A DNA stretch of 64,000 nucleotides from Epiperipatus broadwayi. Its lineage: Eukaryota; Onychophora; Udeonychophora; Euonychophora; Peripatidae. Shown here one piece after another: positions 1 through 11,599 of the stretch (positions are counted from its first letter, which is position 1; the number at the start of each line of letters is the position of its first letter). The stretch is from NCBI GenBank assembly GCA_028023455.1, contig JAQFVV010000180.1, forward strand, positions 374,001-438,000. The letters are read 5' to 3'. Made by a program: the position numbers and the translations under genes. Under the pieces are notes generated by a model. The model saw only the letters and a list, made by a program, of their open reading frames with translations, was not told the DNA's origin and did no database searches.

Positions 1-1330
1 ACAAAATGTTTAAGACAATTGCCTTCCAATAATCATCTCATTTCTGTATGTAGAAATAAGTGTTTAAAATCTTCATCGTTGTTTTCACAGAATTTTTGAA
101 ATAAACAGTTCTGAAGAGCATTTGATGCAATTTTATTAGCAGTTTTTATGACAATGGATAATGTATCATAAAATCTGCCTCCAAATTTTTTGCTATCAAA
201 TGTTCTCTGTGAATTACACAGTGAATGCATAAAAATGTAAGTAATACTTTTTTTAAATATGCAACAAATCCTTTATATTTCTCTGCCATGGCACTAGCGC
301 CAATAGTTGCACAAAAATTATATTTTAATAAAATCAATAATAATCATTTCAGAATGTTCTTTATAAATATGGTTCATTAATATATTAAAAATTACAAAGC
401 AACAAATACTTTAAGGCATTTTTTCTTTTCAAATCTTGATTTTTTAATTTCATGAATCATTCTTTCATATTTCAGTTCCAATGTTCCGACCATATTGTTA
501 ATATATATATATACAAATATATGTTTATAAATTTTTTTTAATATAAATTACATATTTTTTAAACTTATTTCTTGATTACTTTCCTATGTATCATATATCC
601 TTTTATAATCATATTTTTCTTTTAATATGGTCAAAATGTTGGAAGAAAACTCATGAAAGAATGGTTCATAAAATAAAAACCAAGATTTGAAAAGAAAAAG
701 TGCAACAAAGAATTTGTTGTTTTTGTAATTTTCAATTATATTTTCTAAAAGAAGATTTTTTTTTTGAACTAATTATCTACTTCTTGAAAAATAGATTATC
801 CTGTAGTGTCCACTGTAAGTAAACAAACAAAAGTATTTCTTCAATGAACTGATTATCTTCCATAAACTGACGTACCACAAGAAATGTGCCTCATTGTTGA
901 TTCATCTATTTATAAAGCAAACAATTCAGCAGCTAATTGCTTTTTCACATTAGTTGTCATTTTATCAATGAATCTTGATACTGAAGAATTATTTAAAGGG
1001 ATGCATTGAGTTATTTAATGTACATTTAAATCCATAACACTTAACAATACAAAAAAAAATATTGAAATATTTTAATGGTGTAAGGTTTCTCTGCTTTAGC
1101 AATTAATTTTGATATCTCATATGATGCCAATAAACATTTTTGCAATTTAGCATATTTTTTAAGAAACACTCATTTTATTGTTGGAGTCCTTTGAAAATCA
1201 TTAAAACTTTTTTTGAAATAATCCACTGTCAAGGGATTTTGCATTTTTGTTGGGTGCTATGTATTTTGACATATGAAACATAATGGAATATGTGGATCTT
1301 ATAGTGATGGAATAAAACCATAAACAAGAC
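1..1330 (-). pseudogene. hAT transposase relic, ZBED5-like
   Basis: Read on the minus strand, broken frames spell the middle of a ZBED5/SCAND3-type hAT transposase in the right order. Around 1,130-1,330 there are traces of the N-terminal region ('YGFI', then 'TVDYFKKSFNDFQRTP'). Around 750-1,000 is the region before the RNase-H-like core. At 146-337 is IGASAMAEKYKGFVAYL with HCVIHRE. At 33-230 is NALQNCLFQKF with LFLHTEMR, where the Trp expected after HTEMR is a TGA stop. The HCVIHRE and HTEMR pieces are in different frames. A MITE (400-719) interrupts the copy. The 3' end of the relic continues left of position 1. Non-functional. Confidence 0.75.
400..719. mobile_element. Foldback MITE nested in the hAT relic
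   Basis: Left arm (about 400-490) and right arm (about 630-719) are inverted copies of each other, roughly 85 bp, beginning CAACAAAT on both ends. They share TTTTTCTTTTCAAATCTTG and a later CATTCTTTCAT. The centre holds an (AT)n stretch. No coding capacity. It lies inside the transposase relic, so it arrived later. Confidence 0.7.
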
Positions 1331-1339
1331 AATCCTCTG

Positions 1340-1895
1340 AATACTGTTGATATTTTTTCTTTAGTAAAGAAGTCATTATTAATCTAGAATTAAATCACAA
1401 TTTTAATAACTACAAAATGTATAGTTATGGTCTTAAAAAAGAAAAAAAAATATTAAAATTATAAAATTTAAATAATTGATTATGATTATAATCATGGAAT
1501 TTTTAAATCCTAAGAAATTTTTATAGAAAAAGAAAATCAACTAATGGCTGCGTCTGTATAGTAAAGTTCTGTAATAAGAAAGAAAGGTAATATTTTTTTA
1601 AAAATAAGATACAACAGCAAATATGTTTAATTTTTAAATTTTTGATCCTTAACTTTAAAGATAATTAAATATAGATACATTAAATACTGTTAACTAAAAT
1701 GAAAACAAAAATAATTAGTATTAAAACTTTTTTCAATATTTGCCATTTATTTAAAATAATATTTCCACAAACAACTCTTGTTTTAATGGGGAAAAATAAT
1801 TTGTACCAACATTAAAATTATAAGGAATTCACACATTCATTAATCTAAATTTTCTCGAAAAATTTCAAGGTAGTTGTGGAGGATGTGCGCGGTGG
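1340..1895. other. AT-rich spacer, nothing recognised
   Basis: Mostly A/T homopolymers and short runs. No coding or repeat signal was seen on either strand. Confidence 0.5.
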
Positions 1896-1912
1896 CCACC
1901 AGGTGACGCTGC
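1890..1912 (+). promoter_or_regulatory. CTCF-like motif (one mismatch)
   Basis: An isolated GC-rich patch in very AT-rich DNA contains CCACCAGGTGACGCT at 1,896-1,910. This follows the CTCF consensus CCASYAGRKGGCRSY except for an A in place of the second G of the GGC core. It is preceded by the palindrome GGTGGCCACC. Whether a protein binds here is inference. Confidence 0.35.
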
Positions 1913-1959
1913 AGTACCATCAACAACCAGCCCGCAGCGTGCAAGTGATAAATTTCTAT

Positions 1960-2735
1960 CCAGAAGTGGCCGAAATTGACAAATAAAAATGCCTCAGGCA
2001 ATATAAATTCAACAAATACATCGAAAATACAAATTACAAAAAAAAAAACAAAGAAAATGCTATAAAAATTCAAATTAAAAAAAAACCAGAAATTGGTGAA
2101 AATACGCAAAACACAGAGATCCCCTCCCCCAATGTACCTAATTTAATCAAATTCTTCACTGAAATTGAAAAGTAAAAAAGCCTGAGGCAATATAAATGCG
2201 ACGAATCCATCGAAAATACAAATTACAAAAAAAAAAAAAAAAAGAAAATGCTATAAAATTCAAATTAAAAAAAAAACAGAAATCGGTGAAAGTTATGCAA
2301 ACAAACAACAATGGAGGAACACGGGAAATACAAAAACAGAATTTCATCAAATTATTTAGCTTTCAATATTTGCAAATGATCAGATTTAAAAGCAACGTTT
2401 ATATAAACTAAAAAGAATACACGAGAGAATTTATTTCTCAAATTAATAATTCTCTGCTTTGAAATTATGGTATGTCATCAAAAATAACTCAAACGTAAAA
2501 CCTAAACCCTCTCCCCCAATGAAGAATTTCTATCCAAAAATAACTGAAATGGACAAATTAAATCAAACAAATACTTCTAAAATACAAATTAAAAAAAAAA
2601 CCCAAGAAAATGCTATGCATCAAGAAGAATTTGATCAAAAATCATTAAAATGCAAATACAGAATTTGGTGTATTACTAACAGATAAACCCTTTCCCCTCT
2701 CCCGCATGAAGAATTATAATGAAAAATGGCAGTCA
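1960..2735 (+). repeat. Degenerate tandem repeat, about 190 bp units
   Basis: At least three diverged units are visible. Units starting near 1,960 and 2,155 both carry 'AAATTGA', 'GCCT(C/G)AGGCAATATAAAT', 'ATCGAAAATACAAATTA', an A-run, 'GAAAATGCTATAAAA' and 'CAGAAAT(T/C)GGTGAAA'. A third, more diverged unit (from about 2,540) keeps 'GACAAATTAAATCAAACAAA' and 'GAAAATGCTAT'. A pyrimidine block (CCCTCTCCCCC or similar) recurs near 2,120, 2,508 and 2,690. The short ORFs inside differ between units and look fortuitous. Confidence 0.65.
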
Positions 2736-3266
2736 CTGAATAACTTTTCAAAAATATACTAAATTTAATATTTAAAAAATTAAAAGTCTATTTGCAAATA
2801 ATAATTCAACACTTAAATACAGAGTAATACATAGTAAGTAATTAAATATAAATATAGCAAGTTATTTGTTATTTATTAATTAATAATTATAGCAAGTTTA
2901 AAATAGTTTAAAATAATCATTGATTACAGTTACAGGAAAAATTATTATATTTATTTGCAAGAATGTTACAATATTTTATTTTAACAAGAATTTGAGTAAT
3001 TAAGAATATTAAAATAGTTTTAAAAATATATTTGTAGAAATATTATCAACTTTTTGTTCGAAGTTCAGTTCAGCGCCATTTACACAATGATGAGTTGATC
3101 GATGTCCTGCCTTGTTTACAACTCTTCTTTAATTAAAATTATAAAATGTAGCTTTCTTTTGTTAAATTTCTTAACTTAGCACTTTTATCAAAGGCGATTC
3201 CCATGTGAATAACAGCAGATTAAAAAAATAATTTAACAGAAGACATCGACAAATCTAGCAAAGTTA
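2736..3266. other. AT-rich spacer, nothing recognised
   Basis: No motif, ORF or repeat pair seen. Confidence 0.5.
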
Positions 3267-3720
3267 TTTAAAGAAAGTTGCAGATTGAAATATAGCATAA
3301 TAGATCTGTCACATATATATATTTTCTTTAAAATATACTTTAGTACCATATTCTGTGCACACTGGTAATTATATATAAGATGCATGTTTCATTATGTTTT
3401 ATTTAAAGAAAGTTTCCAATTGAAATGTGACATAATAGTTCTTTCTTACATTAAAAAAATATAGGCGCAAACAATTATTTAAATAATGTACTTCCACAAA
3501 ATATAACACCCCAATGAAATTAAAAATAATAAATGATTCTTCAGAATTTTGCCAAAGAGAAAATATCTTCTTAAAAATATACTTTAGTACTATATTCTGT
3601 GCATAGTAAATATATATATAAGATACATAGTTAATTATGTTTTATTTAAACAAAGTTGCAAATGCACCTATATTTTTTTCTAATATGCCATTAGACCTCT
3701 CACCTTTCATATTAAAAAAT
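3267..3720 (+). repeat. Dispersed direct repeat units
   Basis: The segment TTATTTAAAGAAAGTT occurs at 3,267 and 3,402 and, diverged, at 3,642. TTAAAATATACTTTAGTAC followed by ATATTCTGTGCA occurs at about 3,328 and 3,572. The units are spaced about 135 and 240 bp apart, which suggests an old local duplication with unequal decay. Confidence 0.55.
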
Positions 3721-3799
3721 ATAGACGAGACAACAAGGTTTATTTGATGGATTGCAAGGTTAGAAATTTATCAATGGAATGACATGGATGTGAAAAGTC

Positions 3800-4065
3800 A
3801 CAACATGTCATATATAACTACCAAGATTTCCTTTTCACTATCTTCTTTGCAAAAGCATTTTTAATGATATCATTTCTCTAATTTTTTTCCCAGGTTTAAA
3901 ATCATATTGATCTTCATCCAGGTTTTTATGTATTTGCTTTTCTATTCTGTTTTCAATTATTATGAGTAAAGTCTTCAAGATATGAGATAATAGAACTATT
4001 CTATAATTTGTGCAATCATTTGCATTATCTTTTTTACCAAAGGCAGCAGTTTTTGTAATCATAAA
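3800..4065 (-). mobile_element. RTE-clade LINE fragment (RT palm start)
   Basis: The minus-strand ORF reads KKDNANDCTNYRIVLLSHIL and later RKQIHKNLDEDQYDFKPGK-like sequence (the first residue is E in this copy). This is the opening of the reverse transcriptase domain in RTE-type LINEs ('KK...C.NYR.I.LLSH..K.LL.II..R....I...L.E.Q.GF..GK'). It is 5'- and 3'-truncated and lacks the catalytic YADD block. Confidence 0.75.
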
Positions 4066-4589
4066 ATCAGATTATATTAGATCTTTTTTCATAACATCCT
4101 GATGTCACATAAAATAATTTATTTTTAATGACATCACTATTTTTTTAAAATTTCACTTCTAATAGTATACCAAATGCCTTATTACTTTTTATCTTAGTAA
4201 TTAAATATTTTTATTTATATTAGAGTTTGTATATTTGATTGTTTCATAGGCATAATTTAAGTAAGAAGCTTGAGAGGTTGGTATCGAGATTTTATTTGTT
4301 TCATTTGAAAGCTTGATTTAAGTTAGAATAAAATAAAATTAGTTACAAGTTATTTTAAAGTAAAATCATATGCATTAAAGAAAGTTCATTTACAATATCA
4401 ATTTACAGTAAAATCATACATATTAAATAGAATTCATTTACAATATAGTTTTGGTTAGCATTAGGAAAAAAAAAAAGATGTAAAACACTTTTCACCTGAA
4501 AGACATCTTCATATTTTAAGTTACTTAATAGTTATTAAACACATATATAATTATAAGTACATGTTTTATATATATAAAAGACATATTTT
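4066..4589. other. AT-rich spacer with a 48-bp duplication
   Basis: AGTAAAATCATA occurs at 4,359 and 4,407, each followed by a similar 'ATT..A..AA.(A/T)G(A/T)..TTCATTTACAATAT' stretch, so it is a two-copy, 48-bp tandem duplication. Otherwise nothing recognised. Confidence 0.45.
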
Positions 4590-5150
4590 GCAGGTTCATC
4601 CCTGTTAAAAAATTTAAATATTGATATACCGACCTTTCGACTTGATCACATAAGTCATCCACTGGGTGATAAAAGATAGAAAGACAGTTGTAGAGGCGCT
4701 ACAATCACTGATTTGAAAAAAACGTTAAAGTTCCACCAATAGCAAAAATATGTTAAATTAAGAATGTTTTTAAAAAAAAATCTTTCCAAATAGGAGGGAA
4801 TTTGCATGTATCATCTCGCTTATTGATACAATCTGGCCTTTTAAGTATCTCAATGCCTTCTCTAATTTTGCACTGATAGAGATTATCACATCTGGATATG
4901 ATCCTGGTAATAGAAAAATCATTTTTATGATCTGAATCTGTAGTATGGAGTGAGAGTGCTGATGATGATGAGTGTTGTTTAAGTGCATTAGCATGCTCAT
5001 CTTCCTAACACTGATGCGACAATTACTCATATCTATGTAAGAAGCTTTACAATTTTCACAAGAGACATCGCTCTTATCTTTATAAAAGTCGCTATCATGT
5101 GTCGTGGTTTGGGAGGTCCCTCTATCAGCAAAATAATATTGCTCGACTAT
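4590..5150 (-). mobile_element. Penelope-like element, GIY-YIG end and tail
   Basis: On the minus strand, spliced across frameshifts, there is the C-terminal part of a Penelope-like element. From about 5,110 down, a 'SCENCKASYIDMS' segment corresponds to the GIY-YIG nuclease start. It is followed by 'EHANALKQH', 'LHTTDSDHKNDFS' and 'KIREGIEILKRP', then the usual Cys/Trp end near 4,790. Beyond it comes a short tail with the hairpin GACTT...AAGTC next to CGAAAGGTCGG (4,630-4,655). Penelope-like elements are retroelements whose reverse transcriptase resembles telomerase. At least two frameshifts, no RT domain: dead copy. Confidence 0.7.
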
Positions 5151-5159
5151 TATAAAATT

Positions 5160-7839
5160 TTCAAGGTGCCATTTGATACAAGTTAAAGCCTGTCTTATAA
5201 GTATTTATTACACAATATAAAATAAATGATTAAAAAATGAATAATAACTAAGAAAATTAAATAAAATATCTAATAATTATTGTCATTTGATTCTTAAATC
5301 TAGTTTGCATTTGGTATATGAAAAGTGTATTATTAGATAGTGTTGCAAAGATACTAACATTAAATAGGAATAGGTTATTTATTATTTTTAAAAAAATAAA
5401 AATAATAATTTTTAATTCAAGTATTGGAGAATAAAAATCATTTAAATGATCAATGATAAATGTTCTATGTGGTCTTTAATTAGTTTGTTTCATTTCACTC
5501 TTTTAAGAAAAGCAAGTACAATCACTACTTATCATATCTAGATGATATTTATCACATTTAGCTTATTTATTTCATCTCAAGATCCTTACTGGATTCATTT
5601 GCAGGCTTAAATGTTAGGAGTGCTACTCTACTAACAAAATATAACCAGCTCATTAGAATGCTTTGTTATATACTATATAACAGTGAAAAATTAATACTAA
5701 CGTGTAAGAGTGATGCATAAAATATTCCTTACAGATCTATTTATCTAAATAAGAATGATTAACTCCATTTAACTATAACCCATAAAACATATAATAATTG
5801 TAGTATAGCACAGTTTTATATAAGTTTAATAGTTACTTACATTTATTCAACCTAAACCTAAGGTAAATCACATTTAATTCCATTCAATATCAATAATAAT
5901 ATTATTAAATAAAAATATTACTTGTACATGAGCATATTAATATCTGAGAAAACATTGTTATATTAATAACAATTATAATATTAATAAACTAAGAAAGAAG
6001 CAATTATAAGAAAGTGCATTAAATAATCCATCTGTTTATTGCACAATTAATTTTATTTTTATAATATAATTTCTGAACACAGTATAATGATTAATAAATT
6101 CCATTTATTCATACTTGTTGATTCAAGGCAAATTATATTCAACACATTAATCCATTTTAAGATTGCTTATCACATCTATGTTCATCATATTTAATATTTG
6201 CATTTATAAACCACAATTGAGAAGTAGCATTTAAATATTTATCTTCGTATTCCATTATTCGTTGAATGGTATTTAAATATTTAGCATTGATAATCGTAAT
6301 GCATCTCTCAAGGATTTTTGAATCAAAGTTTAGCCTTTTTCAAGTGACGATCATGAAGGTGTATTTGGGTTGAAAAAATTACTATTTAATGTTTTCTCTT
6401 CCATAATTAATGACAATATAATTCACAACATTGAGATGAATATGCATTCTTTCTTGTAATGAAGAAAATAATTATTTTACAATATTTTAAAAATAAATAG
6501 CAGTTTATTTGAAGTTAATAAATATAATTTTCCAAATATATCAGCTATTTACTGCTACTTTCAATTGAAGAAATCCAACGATTTATAGTTAAAGTAGTGA
6601 GACAATATTCCATAAGTCAATTGATCCATTTTCTCACTAACAGTTGACTGTAATAAATGATATTTTTTGAAATAAATAATTAATGATGGTTTTGGTTTAA
6701 CCATTGTTGTTCATCTTTTTCCTATTACTATGAGAAGTCATTTTAAACCAGACAGGCAAATGCTTAGACTAGTTAAGCTAGCCGATCATCATATAGATGG
6801 CAAACAAAATGGCTATTTAAAAATTTGAACCTGTTTAGGCCCTGAATGCAATAAAAATTTGTGAAGACTAACTGGATTTTCCAAACTTCAGCTTTTGTAC
6901 CAGTTATCACATGATGTCTGGATTACAGAATATTCTCCGTCATGCATTAGAGTTTCTTGGTTTGTCTGCAAAATATTGGAAGAGGTTCTCATGGTTATTG
7001 CCAAGCAAATATTAGAGTTAAGATTTTTTTAGGAATCAATGCATGGTAAAACTTTCGAACAACATTTAAAAATGAAAAAAAAGAAAATAATTATTTCAGT
7101 ATTTTTCAATCGTTTCTCTTTTATTTATGGGTTTTGACATAATGTTACAATCATTTATTTAAAATAAGTAAATCTTAAAACTATAAAGTTTTCAGATATT
7201 TATTTCAATTAAATTTAAATTGATTTTTTAAAAAATAAATAATATTACTTAATAAATATTCTAGCAATTAGAATCAATCTTTTCTAAATCTAAATTTTTA
7301 ACATGTAAGCTTCCACACACACACAAAATATAAAAATGTAATAACTATTTATGTTGCACATAAATAAAAATGTAATTAAGTATAATTGATTTACTTCAAA
7401 ATATTTTATTGTGATAATGTTAAAATATATAATTCTATTTTATATTTCTGTATGAAATAATTTATTTTGTGTATGTAAGCAGTTCTGTCTGTTTATACCA
7501 TTTGATATCTTTGTTTCTTAAGTGTTGATAATAAAATCTGTTTGAAAACCATTCAAAATGTTTTATAAAATTATATTTTCTCATAAACATTATTATGAGA
7601 GACTATTAAAGAAGTTATTGAGTATATTCTATGTTATACAACCAATGATAGCGATGAATATACTTGCTTAACCATAAAAATTAGTAAAATTTTACGTTTT
7701 TTAAATATAATAGCCAATTTAAAGTGATATTGTAAGGTTACAATTTATATATATATATAAACTATTAGTGGCAAGTCCATTTAAAGTACAATATAGTTTG
7801 TCATTTTTATTTACTGTTCCAATACTAAAAAGTTAAAAA
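5160..7839. other. Non-coding AT-rich stretch
   Basis: About 2.7 kb without a recognisable gene or repeat pair. A patch at 6,870-7,030 is less AT-rich and has a 50-codon open stretch on the + strand, but no splice context or family match. (TA)n microsatellite at 7,748-7,760. Confidence 0.45.
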
Positions 7840-8166
7840 TAGAGATAAAAATATTTTATAGTAAATACTTTTTTTTACTGTGCTTTAAAAAGTACAAAAG
7901 TATTTCTTTAACCACAAATGAAGTTTTTAAATTGAACTTGGAATAAAAATGCATGTGTGTGTATGGAGGGGGGGTGTCAGAAATTAATTAAGTCAATTGC
8001 TCGTTTTCCTTACCAAGAGATGGAGTTAATTCATTTCTGGATTCCCAACACTTTTATTCCAAATTCAATCTAAAAACTCCTATTGTGATTGAAGAAACAA
8101 TTATTTTTTTTGCTTTTTAGCACATGGTAAATAAAAGCATTTACTATAAACTTTTTTATATCTATT
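7840..8166. mobile_element. Foldback MITE, about 110-bp inverted arms
   Basis: The left arm (7,840-7,955) and the reverse complement of the right arm (8,045-8,166) share the order 'TATAGTAAATRC', a T/A run, 'AACCACAA' or 'AATCACAA', 'AGTTTTTARATTGAA' and 'TTGGAATAAAA'. The centre contains a G-run (7,967-7,973). No ORF. It appears related to the MITE at 14,605-14,845. Confidence 0.7.
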
Positions 8167-8174
8167 TATTCATA

Positions 8175-9430
8175 ATCAAATTATCTTGTTATTACAGGTC
8201 CTTTCTCATCCTCTATATAATTTTTCATATTTATATTTATTATTTCTTTATATAAATCTTCAATATACTCTTTCCATTGGCCACACATTTTCTTTTTTTT
8301 GAAATGTATTTTTCTTTCCTTAAGTTTAACATTACTAACTGTTCTCTCTTTATAATTTAACATTTTGATTTTTTCATATACATATTTCACCTTTCCAACA
8401 TTTATATTTTTTTTCCAATTTCTACATTTATTATATTCATCCATTTTGCTTTCCAAATTCTAAATTTTTAACTATTTATGTAGATCATAGCTTCTTTTTT
8501 TTAAAATTAAATTCAATATTTCATGAGTCATCCATCATTTCTTAGGCATTAATATCATTTTCCCCAATACTTTAGTTGCAGCTGTCTTTATATATTCTTT
8601 AATATTCTTCCACCACATATTATCACTATCTTTCATTGCTCTTTCATCATTAAGTCTTAGCTATATTACCTTGTAATTTATTTAAACACCATTTATTTTG
8701 AACAGGTATAATATTCTTAAATTTAATGTAGCATTTTGCCAAAATAAGCACATGATTTACTATTCACATCAGCACAAGATTAAACATACCTAAACTATAC
8801 CTAATTTCTATATCTTTGTTTAATTAATCAAGTATCTAAGAATTTTCCATGAGGTAAAGTTTTTTTTTAAGGAACATCATAAAATGTATTGGATATTACC
8901 ATCTCCTGCTGCGTAGAAAATTCAATCAATCTTTCACCTCATGAATTTATATCATCTAAACCAAATCCGTCCACACGTCCTGAGTTTCTATGTACACACA
9001 TAAAAATATTATTGTCATCATTGACAAACTGTAATAATTCTTCTAATTTTTCATAAATACTTTCAAGTTCTTCATCATCACTATTAGGAGTACAAAAATA
9101 TATTTATATTAACACCATATCCATTAGGTCTGCTTTCATTTTAATCATTAAAATTCTTTCACTCACATGGTAAGTGTTCAATACATTATTCACTCCGTTA
9201 CTTCCTAATATAAGAGTAACAACATTTCTTCTAAACTTATCATTTCCATCTAAATTATTCTGATTTTTAGAATTTGAATTAAATTTTTAACAATATTTTT
9301 TCAACTTCAATCCAAAAAATGGTTAAATTATATTTTGTGTCATTTTTCTGGCAAATTTGTAACAATATTTCATATTCATCTTATTTTTCAGTTATTCTTA
9401 AAGATGTGATCATTTCAGGTTATATTTGGT
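8175..9430 (-). mobile_element. RTE-type LINE fragment (endonuclease to linker)
   Basis: Minus-strand frames give, from 9,420 downward, remnants of the endonuclease: 'VLNTYHVSERI', 'MKADLMDMVLI', 'FMCVHRNSGRVDGFGLD', 'GERLIEF'. At 8,181-8,456 comes the linker before the RT domain (MCGQWKEYIEDLYKE then GPVITR). That order matches RTE/BovB-type LINEs. Multiple stops. The RT domain itself is missing. Confidence 0.65.
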
Positions 9431-9849
9431 CATGCGCTGTTGAACTTTTTTTTAGAATGTAATTTCTTTGAGAAATACAAATATTACTTGGGCAGCATTA
9501 ATCCAGTGTTCTACATGTAATATGCAGTAACACATTACATACAAAATCACTTATTGCTTACTATTATAAACATAATAATACAGTATTTTGTTTGAACTGA
9601 CAGCGGCAATGATTTTTAAAATGTAAAATGATGTTACCAAGTGCTATATATATTAAAATCATGATTTTAAGCTTTAGTGTAGTTTCAATTCATACTCATA
9701 TCAGCAGGGAATTGATCAGTGCTCAGTTTATATATGATGTATGAATATTTTCATTTTTGTTCTGTTTTTCATAGCCACTAAAAAGTATATGCATCCATTT
9801 TGAGTTTTATTTTCCATAGCCCCCTTGAAAAAGGCTATGGGTTTTCATT

Positions 9850-10345
9850 GAAAACACTGAAGTAGAGAAGAAACTGATGAGTTATCATCAACTGCTATTT
9901 AATATATACTTAAATTAATGTAGAGTGATATCAGAGAAGTTTGTTACTGTTTATTATAGAGTATATATGAAGTAAAGAAGAAACTGGTTACAATAGACTC
10001 ATCACATTGGCATCTAGTGTCTATTGTTAATTAATGTTTTTTTAAATTAGTCTAGAGTGATATTAGAGAAGTTGTTATTATCTAATGCAGATTACTTATC
10101 AGGAGAAACTGCTAACAATAGACTTATTACACTGCTATCTAGTGTCCTCTATTAATTAATTACACTTATCTAAGAAGGATATTGGAGATGTTACTGTTTT
10201 ATGCACATTACATGTGAGCTGGAGAAGTAACTGGTGACTGTAGACAATCTGCCATCAAGTGTCCACCATTACTTAAGCTTTTTTAAATGAATGTTGAATA
10301 GTATTAGAGAAGTTATTACTGTCTAATACAGACTACAAGTGAGCT
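9850..10345 (+). repeat. Tandem array of about 120-130 bp units
   Basis: Units begin at about 9,921, 10,053, 10,171 and 10,293 with 'TAGAGTGATATYAGAGAAGT'-like sequence. Each then has 'AATAGAC(T)ATTACACTG.CATCTAGTGTC' followed by 'TTAATTAAT'. A partial unit precedes the first and a partial one ends the array. Units are perhaps 70-75% alike, so it is an old satellite-like array. It ends 365 bp before the first visible POLRMT exon. Confidence 0.7.
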
Positions 10346-10709
10346 AGTAAAAGCATAGTGCTTAGTATTTATTACATATTTGCTAAAAGATAAAGGATGA
10401 ACTATAGTTAAATGTAGAGGGTTTGAACTAGCGCTAAAAAGCATATATTGAATTAAATTTTTTAGAAATTTGAAATTTATTAGCATGAATAGTTTAATGA
10501 AAAAGAAGCAACCACTGGATGGATATTTTTTGCCTGAAGAAGTCAAAAGCTTGTCTTAGTTGTCTGATTGCATTCCTCTCTAGTGTTCATATAAAATAAT
10601 TTTTTTGTAAAGAGAGAAAAATCATTTTTCAATAATAATAAGTAAACTTTTTTTTTTTTTTTTAAAATTATCTGGCAAAAAATATAAAATGTTTTTGAAA
10701 TCTTTTTAG
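10346..10709. other. Intron tail before the first visible exon
   Basis: Non-coding. A T-run (10,649-10,663) and a pyrimidine tract lead into the acceptor at 10,708-10,709. A minus-strand ORF here (10,316-10,546) overlaps the tandem array and has no family match. Confidence 0.5.
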
Positions 10710-10814
10710 GTTATTAAAAGTATCATTTCTGATTTTGTTCCCGTGAGTGAGGAAGAAGCACAGTTGAGATATTTTTCTGATTTGCTGAAAGATTTCAAGT
10801 TTGATCATTCAATG
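10710..10814 (+). CDS. POLRMT: POLRMT, internal exon (first one visible)
   Basis: Encodes 35 residues in phase 0, starting VIKSIISDFVPVSEEEAQ and ending KFDHSM. It sits between a pyrimidine-rich acceptor (tctttttag) and a GTAAAG donor. POLRMT is the single-subunit, T7-like RNA polymerase that transcribes mitochondrial DNA and primes its replication in the matrix. This stretch corresponds to the poorly conserved linker after the PPR-like region, so the assignment rests mainly on frame continuity with the next exons. The 5' neighbour should end in phase 0; I found no convincing candidate in the first 10.7 kb. The start codon, targeting peptide and PPR motifs are not in view. Confidence 0.75.
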
Positions 10815-11230
10815 GTAAAGTATTTTTTTATTTCTTTTAAAAATATTGATTTATTACAAGTTTTAAAATTTCTAATTTTATTATTACAAAATATGTATAT
10901 GTAATTAATAAATTGTTCTGAAAATTAATTCTTCTTAAATTAATTGAAATGGAGAATTTGTTATTAGAGGAAAGATTAAAAAAAAAACAAATTTCTGAAT
11001 GATCACAGTAGCTAGCTTGTCATTGGTAGGTTTGTTATTATAATTATTTGATTTAAAAGTATTTATCATGAGGTACCACTTGTAAATGAATATAGTAATT
11101 CTAACCCAGAATTAAAAAATGTGATTACAAATCAGTTTCTAAACTATAAATATGTTTCCATATATATATCATAGCTTGGTTTTTGTTTTGTGTATTTGAT
11201 ATAATTCTTCAAATATATATATATATATAT

Positions 11231-11400
11231 TTGTGAAAGACTTTCATGCTTTGTCTTATTGTAACTCTCCATTGTATTCCTTTTTTAAAGTATTATTTAA
11301 TGAAAGTAATATTTTTTGTGAAAGAATTCAATACTCTGCTTATTGTAACTTCCCTTTGTATTCTATTTTTAATTATATCCTCTCAATGAAAGCAATCAAT
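11231..11400 (+). repeat. Two-copy 85-bp tandem duplication
   Basis: TTGTGAAAGA starts at 11,231 and 11,316. Both units continue with 'CTTATTGTAACTYYCC.TTGTATTC' and an A/T-rich end containing 'AATGAAAG'. An adjacent (AT)n run precedes the first unit. The ORF across both copies is a by-product of the duplication. Confidence 0.65.
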
Positions 11401-11599
11401 ATTGTAACTTCTTGATATGACGTGACTTTGAAATAATGTTTTTAATGTAAATAGGGTCGATCTTTTTCATGGAAATCAAAATCTTATTCTCTATCAAATA
11501 TTTTTAGTTATCCACTTTTTACGTCTGTTTCATCAAAAGCGTTCTCTTATGATAATAGATTTAATATCATAATCCTAAATGATTGATCTTATACAATTA

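Noticed and set aside
4630-4660. CGAAAGGTC next to a GATGACTT...AAGTC hairpin, looking like a hammerhead
   Set aside because: The CTGA part of the core is changed (TGGATGA), and the stem uses the core G and A as paired bases. It cannot be a working hammerhead.
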